From Hyphomicrobiales bacterium (GTDB lineage Bacteria; Pseudomonadota; Alphaproteobacteria; Rhizobiales; Rhizobiaceae), in assembly GCA_900465675.1 (NCBI GenBank), contig UBJR01000008.1, positions 184,811 to 248,810 on the forward strand: a stretch of DNA of 64,000 bases. Reading direction: 5' to 3'. The notes beneath the pieces are model-generated. The model was not told the DNA's origin, did no database searches, and saw nothing but the letters and a program-made list of their open reading frames with translations. Below, one piece after another: positions 1 through 8,505 of this stretch. Positions within the stretch are counted from its first letter, which is position 1. Every line of letters starts with the position of its first letter. Made by a program: the position numbers and the translations under genes.

Positions 1-631
1 CGGACGTGTCAAAGGCCGCCGCCGCGGCCATCAGGATGCGCTGCTGGGCGGCGAGCAGGAACATGTAGCCTGCGAGCTCGACGGTTTCCTCAAACACTTC
101 GGGCACGCCGACAAAGGCGTCGAGCGACATTCCCATATGGCGCTCGGCCGCCGTCATCAGGATCAGCGACAGGCCGGCCATCACCAGTTCGAGCGCCGGA
201 AACTGCCGCGCCTTCATCACCGGATCCAGCAATCGCCAGAGCTTGAAACGTGCCGTCACCGTCAGCGTCACCAGCACCAGCAGGATGACGAGCGGCTTTA
301 CGGCCGGGTTGAACCAGAGCAGCTTGCCGGAAAATTCCGGCCCGTCCTCTGACATGCCGGATGGCGGATAGAACACCGCACCCCAGCTGATTTCACGTCC
401 CAGGCAGATGATCCAGACCGGTACGAGCGCCAGCCAGAGCCATTTCCATGGCGCCTGGCTGCGGCTCGCCAGTACGATCGCCTGAACGGTGCCGATGGCG
501 AGAACGAGATTGTCGAGGAGCTCGAGCGGTGCGTTTTCCCAACTCCACCAGGCCGGCAGAACGAAAGACAGCGGATATGCCAGGAGGAAAAAGGCGAAGG
601 CCACGAGCCGGAAGGGCAGGGCGGTAGTCAT
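1..631 (-). CDS. Multi-pass membrane protein, 3' end cut by window edge
   Basis: An open frame runs from an ATG at 631 down to the first base of the window without a stop, so at least 210 residues are present and the C-terminus lies outside. The start MTTALPFRL is preceded by GAGG about ten bases upstream. The protein is strongly hydrophobic with about four to five predicted membrane segments (near residues 5-25, 35-50, 57-70, 100-118 and 140-158) separated by short loops, including a WGAVFYPP loop. No enzyme motif is visible and I do not recognise the family. It is an inner-membrane protein of unknown role, 120 bp downstream of the aldo/keto reductase on the same strand. Confidence 0.7.
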   Translation of the reverse strand, partial: MTTALPFRLVAFAFFLLAYPLSFVLPAWWSWENAPLELLDNLVLAIGTVQAIVLASRSQAPWKWLWLALVPVWIICLGREISWGAVFYPPSGMSEDGPEFSGKLLWFNPAVKPLVILLVLVTLTVTARFKLWRLLDPVMKARQFPALELVMAGLSLILMTAAERHMGMSLDAFVGVPEVFEETVELAGYMFLLAAQQRILMAAAAAFDTS

Positions 632-751
632 TTCATCTGTACCTCTTCAAGGGAGAGGGTTTTATGAAATAAATATGACTATCGCAATCAAATATGCCCC
701 CCATCAACAGTTAAGGATGAGGGCAGATCGTGTGGGAGAGCCTCGTCTTCC

Positions 752-1759
752 CTAGAGCGGCAGCGGCGCCTCGGGGTTTACCAGACCCGCCTTGCGCAGA
801 TCACGCCAGAACTCCGCCGGGATCGTCTCGTTCAATGCCGCCCCGTCCTCGGCGATGCGTTCGGGCTTGCTGGCGCCGGGGATCACGGCGGCGACGGCCG
901 GATGTGCCAGCGAGAACTGCAGGCCCGCAGCCTTTATGCTGATGCCGTGGCGGTCAGCCAGCGCCTTGATCCGCGCCACCTTGTCGAGGATTACGGGCGT
1001 TGCCGGCGCATATTCGAAATTCGGCCCGCCGACCAGTGCGCCCGAGCTGTAGGGGCCACCGGCGACGATGCCGAGACCGCGCTCGGCGACCAGAGGCATC
1101 ACCCGCTGCAGCGCCCGGTCATGGTCGAGCAGCGTGTAGCGCCCGGCCAGCAGAAAGCCATCGGGCCGCGGTGTATCCAGACCCAGCAGCAATTCGATCG
1201 GCTCGACACGGTTGACGCCGAGGCCCCAGGCCTTGATCACGCCCTCGTCGCGCAGCCGGTCAAGCGCCCTGAAGGCGCCCTTGCGGGCGGTCTCGAAGAC
1301 GTCGAGCCACTCGTCGCCATAAAAATCCTGAGCGACGTCATGCACGAAGGCGATATCGATGCGGTCTGTCTTCAGCCGCTTCAGGCTGTCCTCGATCGAG
1401 CGCAACGTTGCATCTTCCGAGTAGTCGTTGACGATCTTGTTCGGCCGCCCGTATTTGAACACGTCTCCCTTCTCGCCGAGATCGCGGGCGCTGACATCCT
1501 CGATCTCGTCGAGGATCACCCGGCCGACCTTGGTGCTGATCACATATTGATCGCGCGGTTTGGCCGCCAGCGCCTCGCCCATGCGGATCTCCGCAAGACC
1601 AGCGCCGTAAAAGGGCGCATTGTCGAAATAGCGGATACCGTCATTCCAGGCGGCTTCGACGGTCGAAAGCGCTTCGGCTTCCGGAATATCGCGAAACATG
1701 TTGCCGAGCGGGGCGGCGCCGAAGCCGAGCTTGCTCCGCAGGATGTTCTTGAGTGCCAT
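752..1759 (-). CDS. Aldo/keto reductase
   Basis: A 335-residue NAD(P)H-dependent oxidoreductase of the aldo/keto reductase superfamily, cytoplasmic, reducing carbonyls or oxidising sugar-type alcohols. The catalytic tetrad is readable: D46 and Y51 in FDNAPFYG, K77 in STKVG and H140 in FVHD. The full TIM-barrel length is present, ending with the cofactor-binding VIPGASKPERI segment. The sequence style resembles the D-threo-aldose/L-fucose dehydrogenase and pyridoxal 4-dehydrogenase branch, but the substrate cannot be fixed by eye. The ATG is preceded by AGAGGA seven bases upstream. It is the last gene of a tight three-gene unit (DJ-1-like, ABM monooxygenase, this gene; gaps of 17 and 26 bp), which suggests a role in detoxifying reactive carbonyls. 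Confidence 0.9.
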   Translation of the reverse strand: MALKNILRSKLGFGAAPLGNMFRDIPEAEALSTVEAAWNDGIRYFDNAPFYGAGLAEIRMGEALAAKPRDQYVISTKVGRVILDEIEDVSARDLGEKGDVFKYGRPNKIVNDYSEDATLRSIEDSLKRLKTDRIDIAFVHDVAQDFYGDEWLDVFETARKGAFRALDRLRDEGVIKAWGLGVNRVEPIELLLGLDTPRPDGFLLAGRYTLLDHDRALQRVMPLVAERGLGIVAGGPYSSGALVGGPNFEYAPATPVILDKVARIKALADRHGISIKAAGLQFSLAHPAVAAVIPGASKPERIAEDGAALNETIPAEFWRDLRKAGLVNPEAPLPL

Positions 1760-1785
1760 TGATCTGTCCTCTCCAGTGTTTGGTG

Positions 1786-2082
1786 TCAGCCGATATCGGC
1801 CGCGTCGAGAACGAGCGCGGTGCGTTCGGCGAGATCGTTGATCTTCGCGAGATAGGCCTTGAAATGCGGGGTCTGGCGGTGGGCGGCCACCGCTTCATTG
1901 TCCTGATAGAGTTCATCGAGCACAAAACGCGTGGCATCTGCCTGATCGCGCCAGATATCCCAGCGCAGGTTGCCCGGCTCCGCCCGGCAGGCGGGTGCCA
2001 TGCCGGACAGAAGCGCTTCGAGTTCGCCTGCCTTGCCAGGCCGGGCGGCGAGGATTGCCATGATCTTCACGGAATGCGGCAT
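1786..2082 (-). CDS. ABM-family quinol monooxygenase
   Basis: A 98-residue protein of the antibiotic biosynthesis monooxygenase (ABM) fold, a small dimeric alpha-beta barrel that acts on quinols and polyketides without a cofactor. The pattern is typical of the family: VKIMAILAARPGKAGELEALL at the start, then a central NLRWDIWRDQADATRFVLDELYQD segment and FKAYLAKI near the end. Length fits the YgiN-like class. The start has AAGGA eight bases upstream. It sits between the DJ-1-like gene (17 bp) and the aldo/keto reductase (26 bp), so the three are very probably cotranscribed. Together they suggest handling of quinones or aldehydes. The exact substrate is unknown. Confidence 0.85.
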   Translation of the reverse strand: MPHSVKIMAILAARPGKAGELEALLSGMAPACRAEPGNLRWDIWRDQADATRFVLDELYQDNEAVAAHRQTPHFKAYLAKINDLAERTALVLDAADIG

Positions 2083-2099
2083 GGCTATCGTCCTTCGTT

Positions 2100-2897
2100 T
2101 CAGGCGGCCGTTGCGCGGTTCAGCGCCTCGACCAGCTTGGCGGCAAGCGGATGATCCGAACGTGGGTTCTGGCCGGTGATCAGTTCGCGATCGACGACGA
2201 CATTCGGTTCGAAATCGATGTCACCGGTCGTCACGTTGCCCCCGGCAATCTGCAGCGCATCGACCACGTTGAAATAGAGCTTGGCGTGCAAAATGTAGTC
2301 CTCGACAACCTTTTCTTCGCTATTGGAGAAGACGGTCATGTTGTACCCGGCATATTGCCAGCCCTTGGCCCATTCTGCCGCCTTTTCAGGCGCGCCGGCA
2401 ATTAGCGCCGCGCGGAATTCGCGGGCATTCGGCATGGCCGAGGCGACAGCGATCGGACCATGGCAGAGCAAGGCGGTCGGCTTGGCCTTCTCGTGGAAGT
2501 GGCGCAGGATTTCGCCGAGATCGGCATCCTGCATCAGATCGACCCCAGGCGCCTGGCCGCCGGGCACGAAGACGCCGGCATAGCCGTCCAGACCCTCGGC
2601 GATAACCGCTGCCAAGGTCTTCACCTCGTTCATCGACGGATCCGCGGCATAGAAGGCCTTTGCCTTGCGGTATGCCGCCTCGTCGCCGCCGAAGTGATCC
2701 ACCTTGTCGGAGACCTCGTCGATATGCGGCTTGGTGCCGTTAGGGGTGGCGAGCACGACATCGTAACCGGCAGCAATCACCGCCATCACCGGAATCACGG
2801 TCTCATTCAGATACTGGCCGGTGGCGCCGCTGCGGCCGCCCTTGGTTTCGATGCGCGTTGCGTTCGAACCCACGACGAGAACTTTACCCTTGCTCAT
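2100..2897 (-). CDS. DJ-1/PfpI-family glutamine amidotransferase-like protein
   Basis: A 265-residue DJ-1/PfpI-superfamily protein of the type 1 glutamine amidotransferase fold. The nucleophile elbow is TALLCHGPIA, with C145 followed by H146. An upstream VFVPGGQAPGVDL block supplies the oxyanion region. Proteins of this length and pattern include Hsp31-like glyoxalases and deglycases, so methylglyoxal or other carbonyl damage is the likely target (inference). I chose the ATG at 2897 rather than a start 32 codons upstream because AAGGAG lies six bases before it. It is the first gene of the three-gene minus-strand unit and is divergent from a LysR regulator starting at 3010, which probably controls it. 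Confidence 0.87.
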   Translation of the reverse strand: MSKGKVLVVGSNATRIETKGGRSGATGQYLNETVIPVMAVIAAGYDVVLATPNGTKPHIDEVSDKVDHFGGDEAAYRKAKAFYAADPSMNEVKTLAAVIAEGLDGYAGVFVPGGQAPGVDLMQDADLGEILRHFHEKAKPTALLCHGPIAVASAMPNAREFRAALIAGAPEKAAEWAKGWQYAGYNMTVFSNSEEKVVEDYILHAKLYFNVVDALQIAGGNVTTGDIDFEPNVVVDRELITGQNPRSDHPLAAKLVEALNRATAA

Positions 2898-3009
2898 TGT
2901 CATCTCCTTGGCCTCTGGCCTCGTTTCGATGACTGGATGATGCTCTCTGATGACGTATTTCGGAAATTTATTTGTTCTATTCCAGATATTCACATGGCAT
3001 TATAACTGA

Positions 3010-3918
3010 ATGCGATATGACCTGAATCTGATGCCGGTGTTCCTGGCGCTCATGGATGAGCGCAACGTCACCCGCGCCGCCGAACGGCTGGGCATCACCC
3101 AGCCGGCGCTGTCCAATGCGCTGAACCGCCTGCGCGACACGCTGCGCGATCCACTGTTCATCCGCGAGCGCTACGGCATGCGCCCGACGCAGCTCGCCGA
3201 AGAGATGGCGCCGGTGGTTCGCACCGCGCTGGCGCAGTTCGACGAGCTGATCCTCGGCCAGCAACAGTTCGATCCGGCAGAAGCCTCAAGGCTCTTCACG
3301 CTTGCGCCAAACAGCTATGCCGAATTCGTGCTGATGCCGGAGGTCGTCGCCCGCCTGCGAGCGCGCGCCGACGGCATCAAGCTCCGCCTCATCCCCTTCG
3401 GCAGCGATCTCGCCGAAACCGGCGCGGTATCAGGATCGACCGAGATGGTGATCGGCCGCATCACCGATCCGCCCGACAATATCGTCGTGCAGCACCTGAT
3501 GGACGATGGCCTCGCCTGCGTCGTCCGCGCCGGCCATCCCGATATCGGCGACAGTATCTCGAAAGAACAATACGAGCGGCTGAAACACGTCAACGTCCTG
3601 CCGCCGGGGCGTCTGCGCGCCGGCCTTTTCCAGGCGCTGGAACAGCGCGGCCTGCGCCGCGAGGTGGCCGTCTCCGTCACCCATTTTCTTGCCGTGCCCG
3701 AGATGATCGCGGCGACCGACTATTGCACCACGCTGCCCAGCCAGATCTGCCGGCGGCTCGCCCGCGACCCCCGCCTGAAAATCCTGCCCGCTCCCGCCGA
3801 TCTCGGCACCTTCCCCGTCGAGATCGCCTGGCACGTCCGCTACCGCCACGACCCCGCCCACCGCTGGCTGCGTTCGCTGATAGCGGAAGTGGCGAAGGAG
3901 ATTGGCGAAGACGCTTGA
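3010..3918 (+). CDS. LysR-family transcriptional regulator
   Basis: A 302-residue LysR regulator. The N-terminal winged helix is clear: NVTRAAERLGITQPALSNALNRLRDTLRDPLF at residues 19-50, followed by a linker helix and a periplasmic-binding-protein-like effector domain to the end. The short N-terminus (MRYDLNLMPVFLALMDERN) is of the NodD/LinR-like branch, whose members often respond to aromatic inducers. It is transcribed away from the DJ-1/ABM/aldo-keto reductase unit with 112 bp between the starts, the standard arrangement for a LysR protein and its target. The effector is unknown. Confidence 0.92.
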   Translation: MRYDLNLMPVFLALMDERNVTRAAERLGITQPALSNALNRLRDTLRDPLFIRERYGMRPTQLAEEMAPVVRTALAQFDELILGQQQFDPAEASRLFTLAPNSYAEFVLMPEVVARLRARADGIKLRLIPFGSDLAETGAVSGSTEMVIGRITDPPDNIVVQHLMDDGLACVVRAGHPDIGDSISKEQYERLKHVNVLPPGRLRAGLFQALEQRGLRREVAVSVTHFLAVPEMIAATDYCTTLPSQICRRLARDPRLKILPAPADLGTFPVEIAWHVRYRHDPAHRWLRSLIAEVAKEIGEDA

Positions 3919-3931
3919 AGCGCCCGGGCCC

Positions 3932-4387
3932 TTAATCCGACCAGGGATCGTCCTGCAGCGCCACGCCGTCCTGCAAGCTGTGCAGGATGGCGATCAGCCG
4001 TGGGGCGAGCTCACGGATTTCGCTCAGATGGATGGCGGTCAGCCGCTTCAGCGCCGATTCCGCCTTTGCGGTCAGCGCCAAGGTCTGGCGGCGCTTGTCG
4101 TTCGGGTCGGCGTTGCGCGACACATAACCGGCGGCGACCAGCCGGCCGACCAGTTCAGTTGCCGAATGCGGGGCGATCAGCAGCCGCTCGGCAAGCAGGC
4201 CGACCGACATCGCTTCCTCGCCGCGATGGCCCTTGATCGCCAGCAGCGCCTGATGCTGCTGTGCCGGCAAACCTTCCTCGTGGGCGGCCGAGGCGCTGAA
4301 ATCCATGAACTGGCGCAGCGTATAGCGCAGGTTGGACAGTGCCTCGTAATCGGCATCCGTCAGATCGTCTATCGGCTTCCTGGCCAT
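3932..4387 (-). CDS. MarR-family transcriptional regulator (first tandem copy)
   Basis: A 151-residue MarR winged-helix repressor. The DNA-binding part reads AMSVGLLAERLLIAPHSATELVGRLVAAGYVSRNADPNDKRR around residues 58-100, with the wing basic pair typical of MarR. It shares a similar opening (DYEALSNLRYTLRQFMDFSA) with the gene immediately upstream (EYEALANLRYRIRKFRQFSA), and both end in an IREMAP/IRELAP...LQD helix, so the two are paralogues from a tandem duplication. The ATG at 4387 is preceded by AGGGG. It is only 36 bp downstream of its paralogue and is likely cotranscribed. The target is probably the ClC channel across the divergent promoter region. Confidence 0.9.
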   Translation of the reverse strand: MARKPIDDLTDADYEALSNLRYTLRQFMDFSASAAHEEGLPAQQHQALLAIKGHRGEEAMSVGLLAERLLIAPHSATELVGRLVAAGYVSRNADPNDKRRQTLALTAKAESALKRLTAIHLSEIRELAPRLIAILHSLQDGVALQDDPWSD

Positions 4388-4423
4388 CAATCCCCTGCCG
4401 TCATTCGCTTGCCACCGGCAAGA

Positions 4424-4864
4424 TCATTGCATCCATGCCGCCATCTCCATTCGCCGGTGATCCTGCAGCGCCCGCAGCGCCTGCATCAGCTCCGGCGCCA
4501 TTTCCCGGATCTCATAAAGATGGGCAGGCGTCAGCCGACGCAATAGCTCTTCCGCCTGATCTGTCAATCGAACAACGGTGCGGCGCTTCGGCTTGGTGGC
4601 GATCGTCAGAAAGCCGCGGTCTCTCAATCCTTCGGTCAGCTCCCTGGCTGCGGCAGGCGCCAGAAACAGTGCATCCGCCAGGTTGGAAACGCTCATTTCG
4701 CCATCGATCCCCAGCCCCTTGATGGCGAGAAGCGCCTGATGTTCCGGCGGCGCAAGGCCGAGCCGGCTGGCTGCATCGGCGCTGAACTGGCGGAATTTGC
4801 GGATCCGGTATCTCAGGTTGGCAAGCGCCTCATATTCGATCTCCGAAAGGCTTTCTTTGGGCAT
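4424..4864 (-). CDS. MarR-family transcriptional regulator (second tandem copy)
   Basis: A 146-residue MarR-type repressor, paralogous to the next gene downstream. The winged helix reads EMSVSNLADALFLAPAAARELTEGLRDRGFLTIATKPKRRTVVRL. I chose the ATG at 4864, which has GAGGAG seven bases upstream, over a TTG five codons earlier. It is the first gene of the pair and is divergent from the chloride channel gene (start 4951). A perfect 17-bp palindrome lies between the two starts and is a natural operator for one or both regulators. The two copies differ in the recognition helix, so they may bind different sequences or form heterodimers (inference). Confidence 0.9.
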   Translation of the reverse strand: MPKESLSEIEYEALANLRYRIRKFRQFSADAASRLGLAPPEHQALLAIKGLGIDGEMSVSNLADALFLAPAAARELTEGLRDRGFLTIATKPKRRTVVRLTDQAEELLRRLTPAHLYEIREMAPELMQALRALQDHRRMEMAAWMQ

Positions 4865-4894
4865 CGGCCTGCTCCTCAAAGCATGACTTGATTT

Positions 4895-4911
4895 ATATCG
4901 TAATACGATAT
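4895..4911. promoter_or_regulatory. Perfect 17-bp palindrome, candidate MarR operator
   Basis: ATATCGTAATACGATAT has two perfect 8-base arms around one central A. It lies 31 bp before the MarR start (4864) and 40 bp before the ClC channel start (4951), in AT-rich DNA that would hold both promoters. MarR dimers typically bind dyads of this size, so it is a strong candidate for autoregulation and channel control. Binding is inferred. Confidence 0.65.
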
Positions 4912-4950
4912 ATTTCGCGCTTCATTGCCAGCCTGTCAACAGGAACCCCT

Positions 4951-6756
4951 ATGTCCTCACAAAACACCCACCGGCCGCATGATTTCATGGGCGGCCTTTC
5001 CCGGCGCGAGGCCGGAGACTTCACCACCGACAAGCGCGTCATCGCCCTGATCGGCATGGCGTTGATCGTCGGCACCGGCGGCGCCCTTGCTGCCTGGGTG
5101 CTGGTCAGCCTCATTTCGCTGGTCACCAACCTCGTCTGGTTCGGCCGCTTCAGCATCCATGCCGTTTCATTGGCAACGGCGCCGCGCTCGATCTGGATGG
5201 TCGTTATCCCGGTTCTCGGTGGTCTCGTCATCGGGCTGATGGCCCGTTTCGGATCGGAAAAGATCCGTGGCCACGGTATCCCTGAGGCGATCGAGGCGAT
5301 CCTGATCGGCGGCAGCCGGATGTCGCCGAGAGTGGCGATCCTGAAGCCGATTTCCTCGGCGATCTCGATCGGAACCGGCGGCCCATTTGGCGCCGAAGGC
5401 CCGATCATCATGACCGGCGGGGCGATCGGTTCGCTGTTTGCCCAATGCTTTCACCTGAGTTCGGCCGAGCGCAAGACGCTGCTGGTGGCCGGTGCCGCGG
5501 CGGGGATGACCGCGATCTTCGGTTCGCCGATCGCCGCCATCATGCTCGCCGTCGAACTGCTGCTGTTCGAATGGAAGCCGCGCAGCTTCATTCCGGTTGC
5601 CGTCGCCGCCTGCGTGTCGATCTGCTGGCGCCCGTTCCTGTTCGAGGCAGGGCCGCTCTTTCCGAAACAGTTCCACATGGATCTCCCCTGGTGGGGCATC
5701 CTGCTCTGCGCCGGCATGGGCATTCTCTCCGGCCTGCAGTCCGGCATCCTGACGACGCTGCTTTACAAGATCGAGGACCTCTTCGAAGCGCTGCCCATCC
5801 ATTGGATGTGGTGCCCGGCACTCGGCGGGCTGATCATCGGCCTCGGTGGCATGATCGAACCGCGCGTCCTCGGCGTCGGTTACGACATCATCGACGGTCT
5901 GCTGAACAGCAGCCTGCTGCCGCAGGCCGTGCTCACCATCCTGCTGGTCAAGGCGGCTATCTGGCTCGTGGCGCTCTCATCGGGTACATCGGGCGGCGTG
6001 CTGGCGCCGCTGTTGATTTTCGGCGGCGCGCTCGGTTGGCTTGTCGGGCTTGTCCTGCCCGGCGATCCCGGCTTCTGGGCGCTGCTCGGCATGGCGGCGA
6101 TGATGGGCGGCACGATGCGCGCGCCGCTGACCGGCACCTTCTTCGCCGTCGAACTGACCGGCGATGTCCAGGCGTTGCTGCCGCTGCTGGCGGCAACCGT
6201 GGCGGCCTATGCTGTCACCGTTCTCCTGCTGCGCCGCTCGATCCTCACCGAAAAGATCGCCCGCCGCGGCCAGCATATCACCCGCGAATATGGCATCGAC
6301 CCCTTCGAATTCGCCCGCGCCCGCGACATCATGATCTCCAGGGTCGATAGCCTGAGGGCTGATATGACCGCGGGAGAGGCGATCGACCTCTTCACCACGC
6401 AGCCGAAGACGCACCGCGTCTATCCTGTCGTCGATGACCTCGGCATCCTCAAGGGTCTGATGTCGCGCGGTGACGCTCTGCGCTGGCAGCAGGAACACGT
6501 TGAGAGCAGCCAGCCGCTCGCCGATCTGGTCTCCGACGGTTCCGTGCCGCTCGCTCACCCCGATGACACGGCCGGCTATGTTGCCGATCTGATGCTGGCA
6601 ACCGATGCCGGACGCATCCCGATCGTCGATCCCGAGAGCGGCCAGCTCGTCGGCCTCATCGCCCGCAAGGATCTGCTGCGCCTGCGCCATTCGCTCCGGG
6701 CAAGCGAAACGGAACGGCAACCGTATTTTGGGCCGGGAGCGAAAGCGCTGCCATAG
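4951..6756 (+). CDS. ClC-family chloride channel/antiporter with CBS pair
   Basis: A 601-residue ClC membrane transporter moving chloride or other small anions, often coupled to protons. The signature blocks are present: GHGIPEAIEAI, GTGGPFGAEGPIIMTGGAIGS with the gating glutamate in AEGP, and the GTSGGVLAPLLIFGG segment. About ten to eleven hydrophobic helices fill residues 30-450. A C-terminal pair of CBS domains follows (ARDIMISRVDSLRADM... and ...RIPIVDPESGQLVGLIARKDLL), which in this family bind adenine nucleotides. I start at ATG 4951 (AGGA upstream) because the upstream extension opens with TTG inside the palindrome. It faces the MarR pair. Fluoride-type ClC proteins lack this CBS arrangement, so chloride is more likely. 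Confidence 0.93.
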   Translation: MSSQNTHRPHDFMGGLSRREAGDFTTDKRVIALIGMALIVGTGGALAAWVLVSLISLVTNLVWFGRFSIHAVSLATAPRSIWMVVIPVLGGLVIGLMARFGSEKIRGHGIPEAIEAILIGGSRMSPRVAILKPISSAISIGTGGPFGAEGPIIMTGGAIGSLFAQCFHLSSAERKTLLVAGAAAGMTAIFGSPIAAIMLAVELLLFEWKPRSFIPVAVAACVSICWRPFLFEAGPLFPKQFHMDLPWWGILLCAGMGILSGLQSGILTTLLYKIEDLFEALPIHWMWCPALGGLIIGLGGMIEPRVLGVGYDIIDGLLNSSLLPQAVLTILLVKAAIWLVALSSGTSGGVLAPLLIFGGALGWLVGLVLPGDPGFWALLGMAAMMGGTMRAPLTGTFFAVELTGDVQALLPLLAATVAAYAVTVLLLRRSILTEKIARRGQHITREYGIDPFEFARARDIMISRVDSLRADMTAGEAIDLFTTQPKTHRVYPVVDDLGILKGLMSRGDALRWQQEHVESSQPLADLVSDGSVPLAHPDDTAGYVADLMLATDAGRIPIVDPESGQLVGLIARKDLLRLRHSLRASETERQPYFGPGAKALP

Positions 6757-6832
6757 CATTCTTGCGCAGCCGTGGCATCGATACGCGGCGGCTGCGCTGT
6801 ATTCCTGAGGGCGTCTGCAGACTGCGAGACCG

Positions 6833-7555
6833 TCAGCTGGCGGTTGACAGCGCGAACCCGCTGAGATCGGCCGCCATCAGTACGATGTGCTTGTTTGGCT
6901 TCTGGTCGGCTCCCCGCGCGTAGATCCGCCGCCGCGTCGGGAAGATGATCCCGCCGAACGGCTGGTGATCATAGAGGTAGTGGGCGGCCGTGCCACCTCC
7001 GGCAATATCCACCGAATAGTCATGCCTGCGGATCAGGCCGTTGGCATCGAAATAGAGCACCTGTTCCGAAGAGTGCGTGACGTAGGATTGCGGGAACGTG
7101 ACCTTGACCGCTCGCCAGGTTTCGTCGCCCTCGTTCCAAGGCGAAATCTCCTCGAGGCGGATGTCGCCGCTGAGCAGGGAGAAAGGCAGGGTCAGGTAGG
7201 TCCACAGCGCATATCCGGCGAAGTAGGCAAGCTGTGCCGCAGACCACGGGTGATCGGGCTCGAAAGAACCGCGGGGATCGTGGAGCTCTTCCAGCAGCTG
7301 ACCTGCGGTGCTCGCGACAGCCGTGCGGTGGGGCTCGAAGATGCCGGTCTGATCAGGCGAAAGGAATGGCGAGAACACCGCGTGCTGCCGCTGCGTCTCG
7401 ATCGTCACCCGCGTTGGCGACTTCGCAAATGCCGCCTGTCCTCTCTGCTGTAGCGCAAGTCCGCCCGGAACAAGGTCTGCGGAGATCTGGCTGATATCGT
7501 TCCACCGTTCCAGCCCGCCATGGGCGTCGATGGACGATCGTATAAGGTCGAGCAT
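6833..7555 (-). CDS. Conserved hypothetical protein
   Basis: A 240-residue protein with no signal peptide and no clear membrane helix. I do not recognise a named family. It opens with MLDLIRSSIDAHGGLERWNDI, and a start of this 'HGGLERW' type followed by a long beta-rich segment is reminiscent of LolA-like lipid-carrier folds, but this is only an impression. The second half (WRAVKVTFP, EQVLYFDANGLIRRHDYSVD, PTRRRIYAR) continues the beta-strand pattern. The ATG has GAGGA six bases upstream. It is the third gene after a YciI-like protein and an NmrA-type oxidoreductase on the same strand, 65 bp from the latter, so it probably belongs to that unit. Confidence 0.7.
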   Translation of the reverse strand: MLDLIRSSIDAHGGLERWNDISQISADLVPGGLALQQRGQAAFAKSPTRVTIETQRQHAVFSPFLSPDQTGIFEPHRTAVASTAGQLLEELHDPRGSFEPDHPWSAAQLAYFAGYALWTYLTLPFSLLSGDIRLEEISPWNEGDETWRAVKVTFPQSYVTHSSEQVLYFDANGLIRRHDYSVDIAGGGTAAHYLYDHQPFGGIIFPTRRRIYARGADQKPNKHIVLMAADLSGFALSTAS

Positions 7556-7620
7556 GTCATGTCCTCAGTTTGTTGAAACAGCAGCCTGCCCGCGGCAGGC
7601 CGCCTTTTATGGGCGGACGC

Positions 7621-8487
7621 TTACTGCCAGACCGGCAGGTGCTTCTCGACGAATTCGGCAACACTCTGCGGTCGGCGGCCGCTGATCGTCTCGACGACGT
7701 TGTTCGTCCCGGCCATCAGCCCGCGCTCATGCATTCCCGCAATCGCCTGGACGTGCTGGGTTAGGAACGGAATATCCTGGCCGGTAACCTCGCGGACCCA
7801 CTGCTCGCCGCTGATCTTCTCGTAGCGCACCTCTTTGCCGAGTCCCCGGCTGATGATCCCGGCAATCTCCGGCGGCGTCAGTTCGTCGGGCCCAAAGAGT
7901 TCGTAGGTCTGCCCCTGATGACCAACGGGATTGGCGAGGATGGCGGCGATGACGGCACCCTGATCCTCGGCCGAGATCGGTGCAAAGCGCCCTGTCGTGC
8001 CGAAGGCGACCGCATAGCGGCCTTGGCGGATCATATTGCGCATGTAGAACAACCACTCGTTGAAGGCAGTCGGATGCAGATGCGCGACAGCTGTGCCCGC
8101 CCGGTCCAACACCTGTTCGGCCAGCCAATGCTGCAGAGCCGATTCACTCTCGGCATCCGGGCGGGCGGTCTTCTGGGACATGTTGACGATGAATTCTGCG
8201 TCCGCCTCCAGCGCTGCCTGGGCGAAATGCGTGGTTGCCTGCACCAGGCCGGGCCGCATCGGATAGACGAAATAGGCCCGCTTGATACCGCGGAAAGCAC
8301 GCTGCACCGCGCGGAAATCCAGCAGGTCGCCGGCGACGATTTCGGCGCCGCGTGCAGCTAGGTCAGCCGACCGGGCGTCGTTCTTGTGAACCAGAGCTCG
8401 CACGGCAAAGCCCTGCTGCAGCAGTAGTTTCGCCGCAACGCTGCCGGTGGCGCCAGTGGCGCCGCCGATGAGGATGGTGGAGTTCAT
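7621..8487 (-). CDS. NmrA-like NAD(P)-binding oxidoreductase
   Basis: A 288-residue atypical short-chain dehydrogenase of the NmrA/QOR2 type. The Rossmann nucleotide-binding loop is ILIGGATGATGSVAAKLL near residues 4-21, followed by DARSADLAARGAEIVAGDLLD. The active-site YxxxK is not obvious, as is usual in NmrA-like members, which may sense NADP(H) or reduce quinones. The ATG at 8487 has GGAG nine bases upstream; a GTG six codons earlier is less convincing. It lies 18 bp after the YciI-like gene and before a hypothetical gene on the same strand, and the whole unit faces a GlxA-type regulator at 8903. Confidence 0.87.
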   Translation of the reverse strand: MNSTILIGGATGATGSVAAKLLLQQGFAVRALVHKNDARSADLAARGAEIVAGDLLDFRAVQRAFRGIKRAYFVYPMRPGLVQATTHFAQAALEADAEFIVNMSQKTARPDAESESALQHWLAEQVLDRAGTAVAHLHPTAFNEWLFYMRNMIRQGRYAVAFGTTGRFAPISAEDQGAVIAAILANPVGHQGQTYELFGPDELTPPEIAGIISRGLGKEVRYEKISGEQWVREVTGQDIPFLTQHVQAIAGMHERGLMAGTNNVVETISGRRPQSVAEFVEKHLPVWQ

Positions 8488-8505
8488 GGACGGCGTCTCC
8501 TGCAC

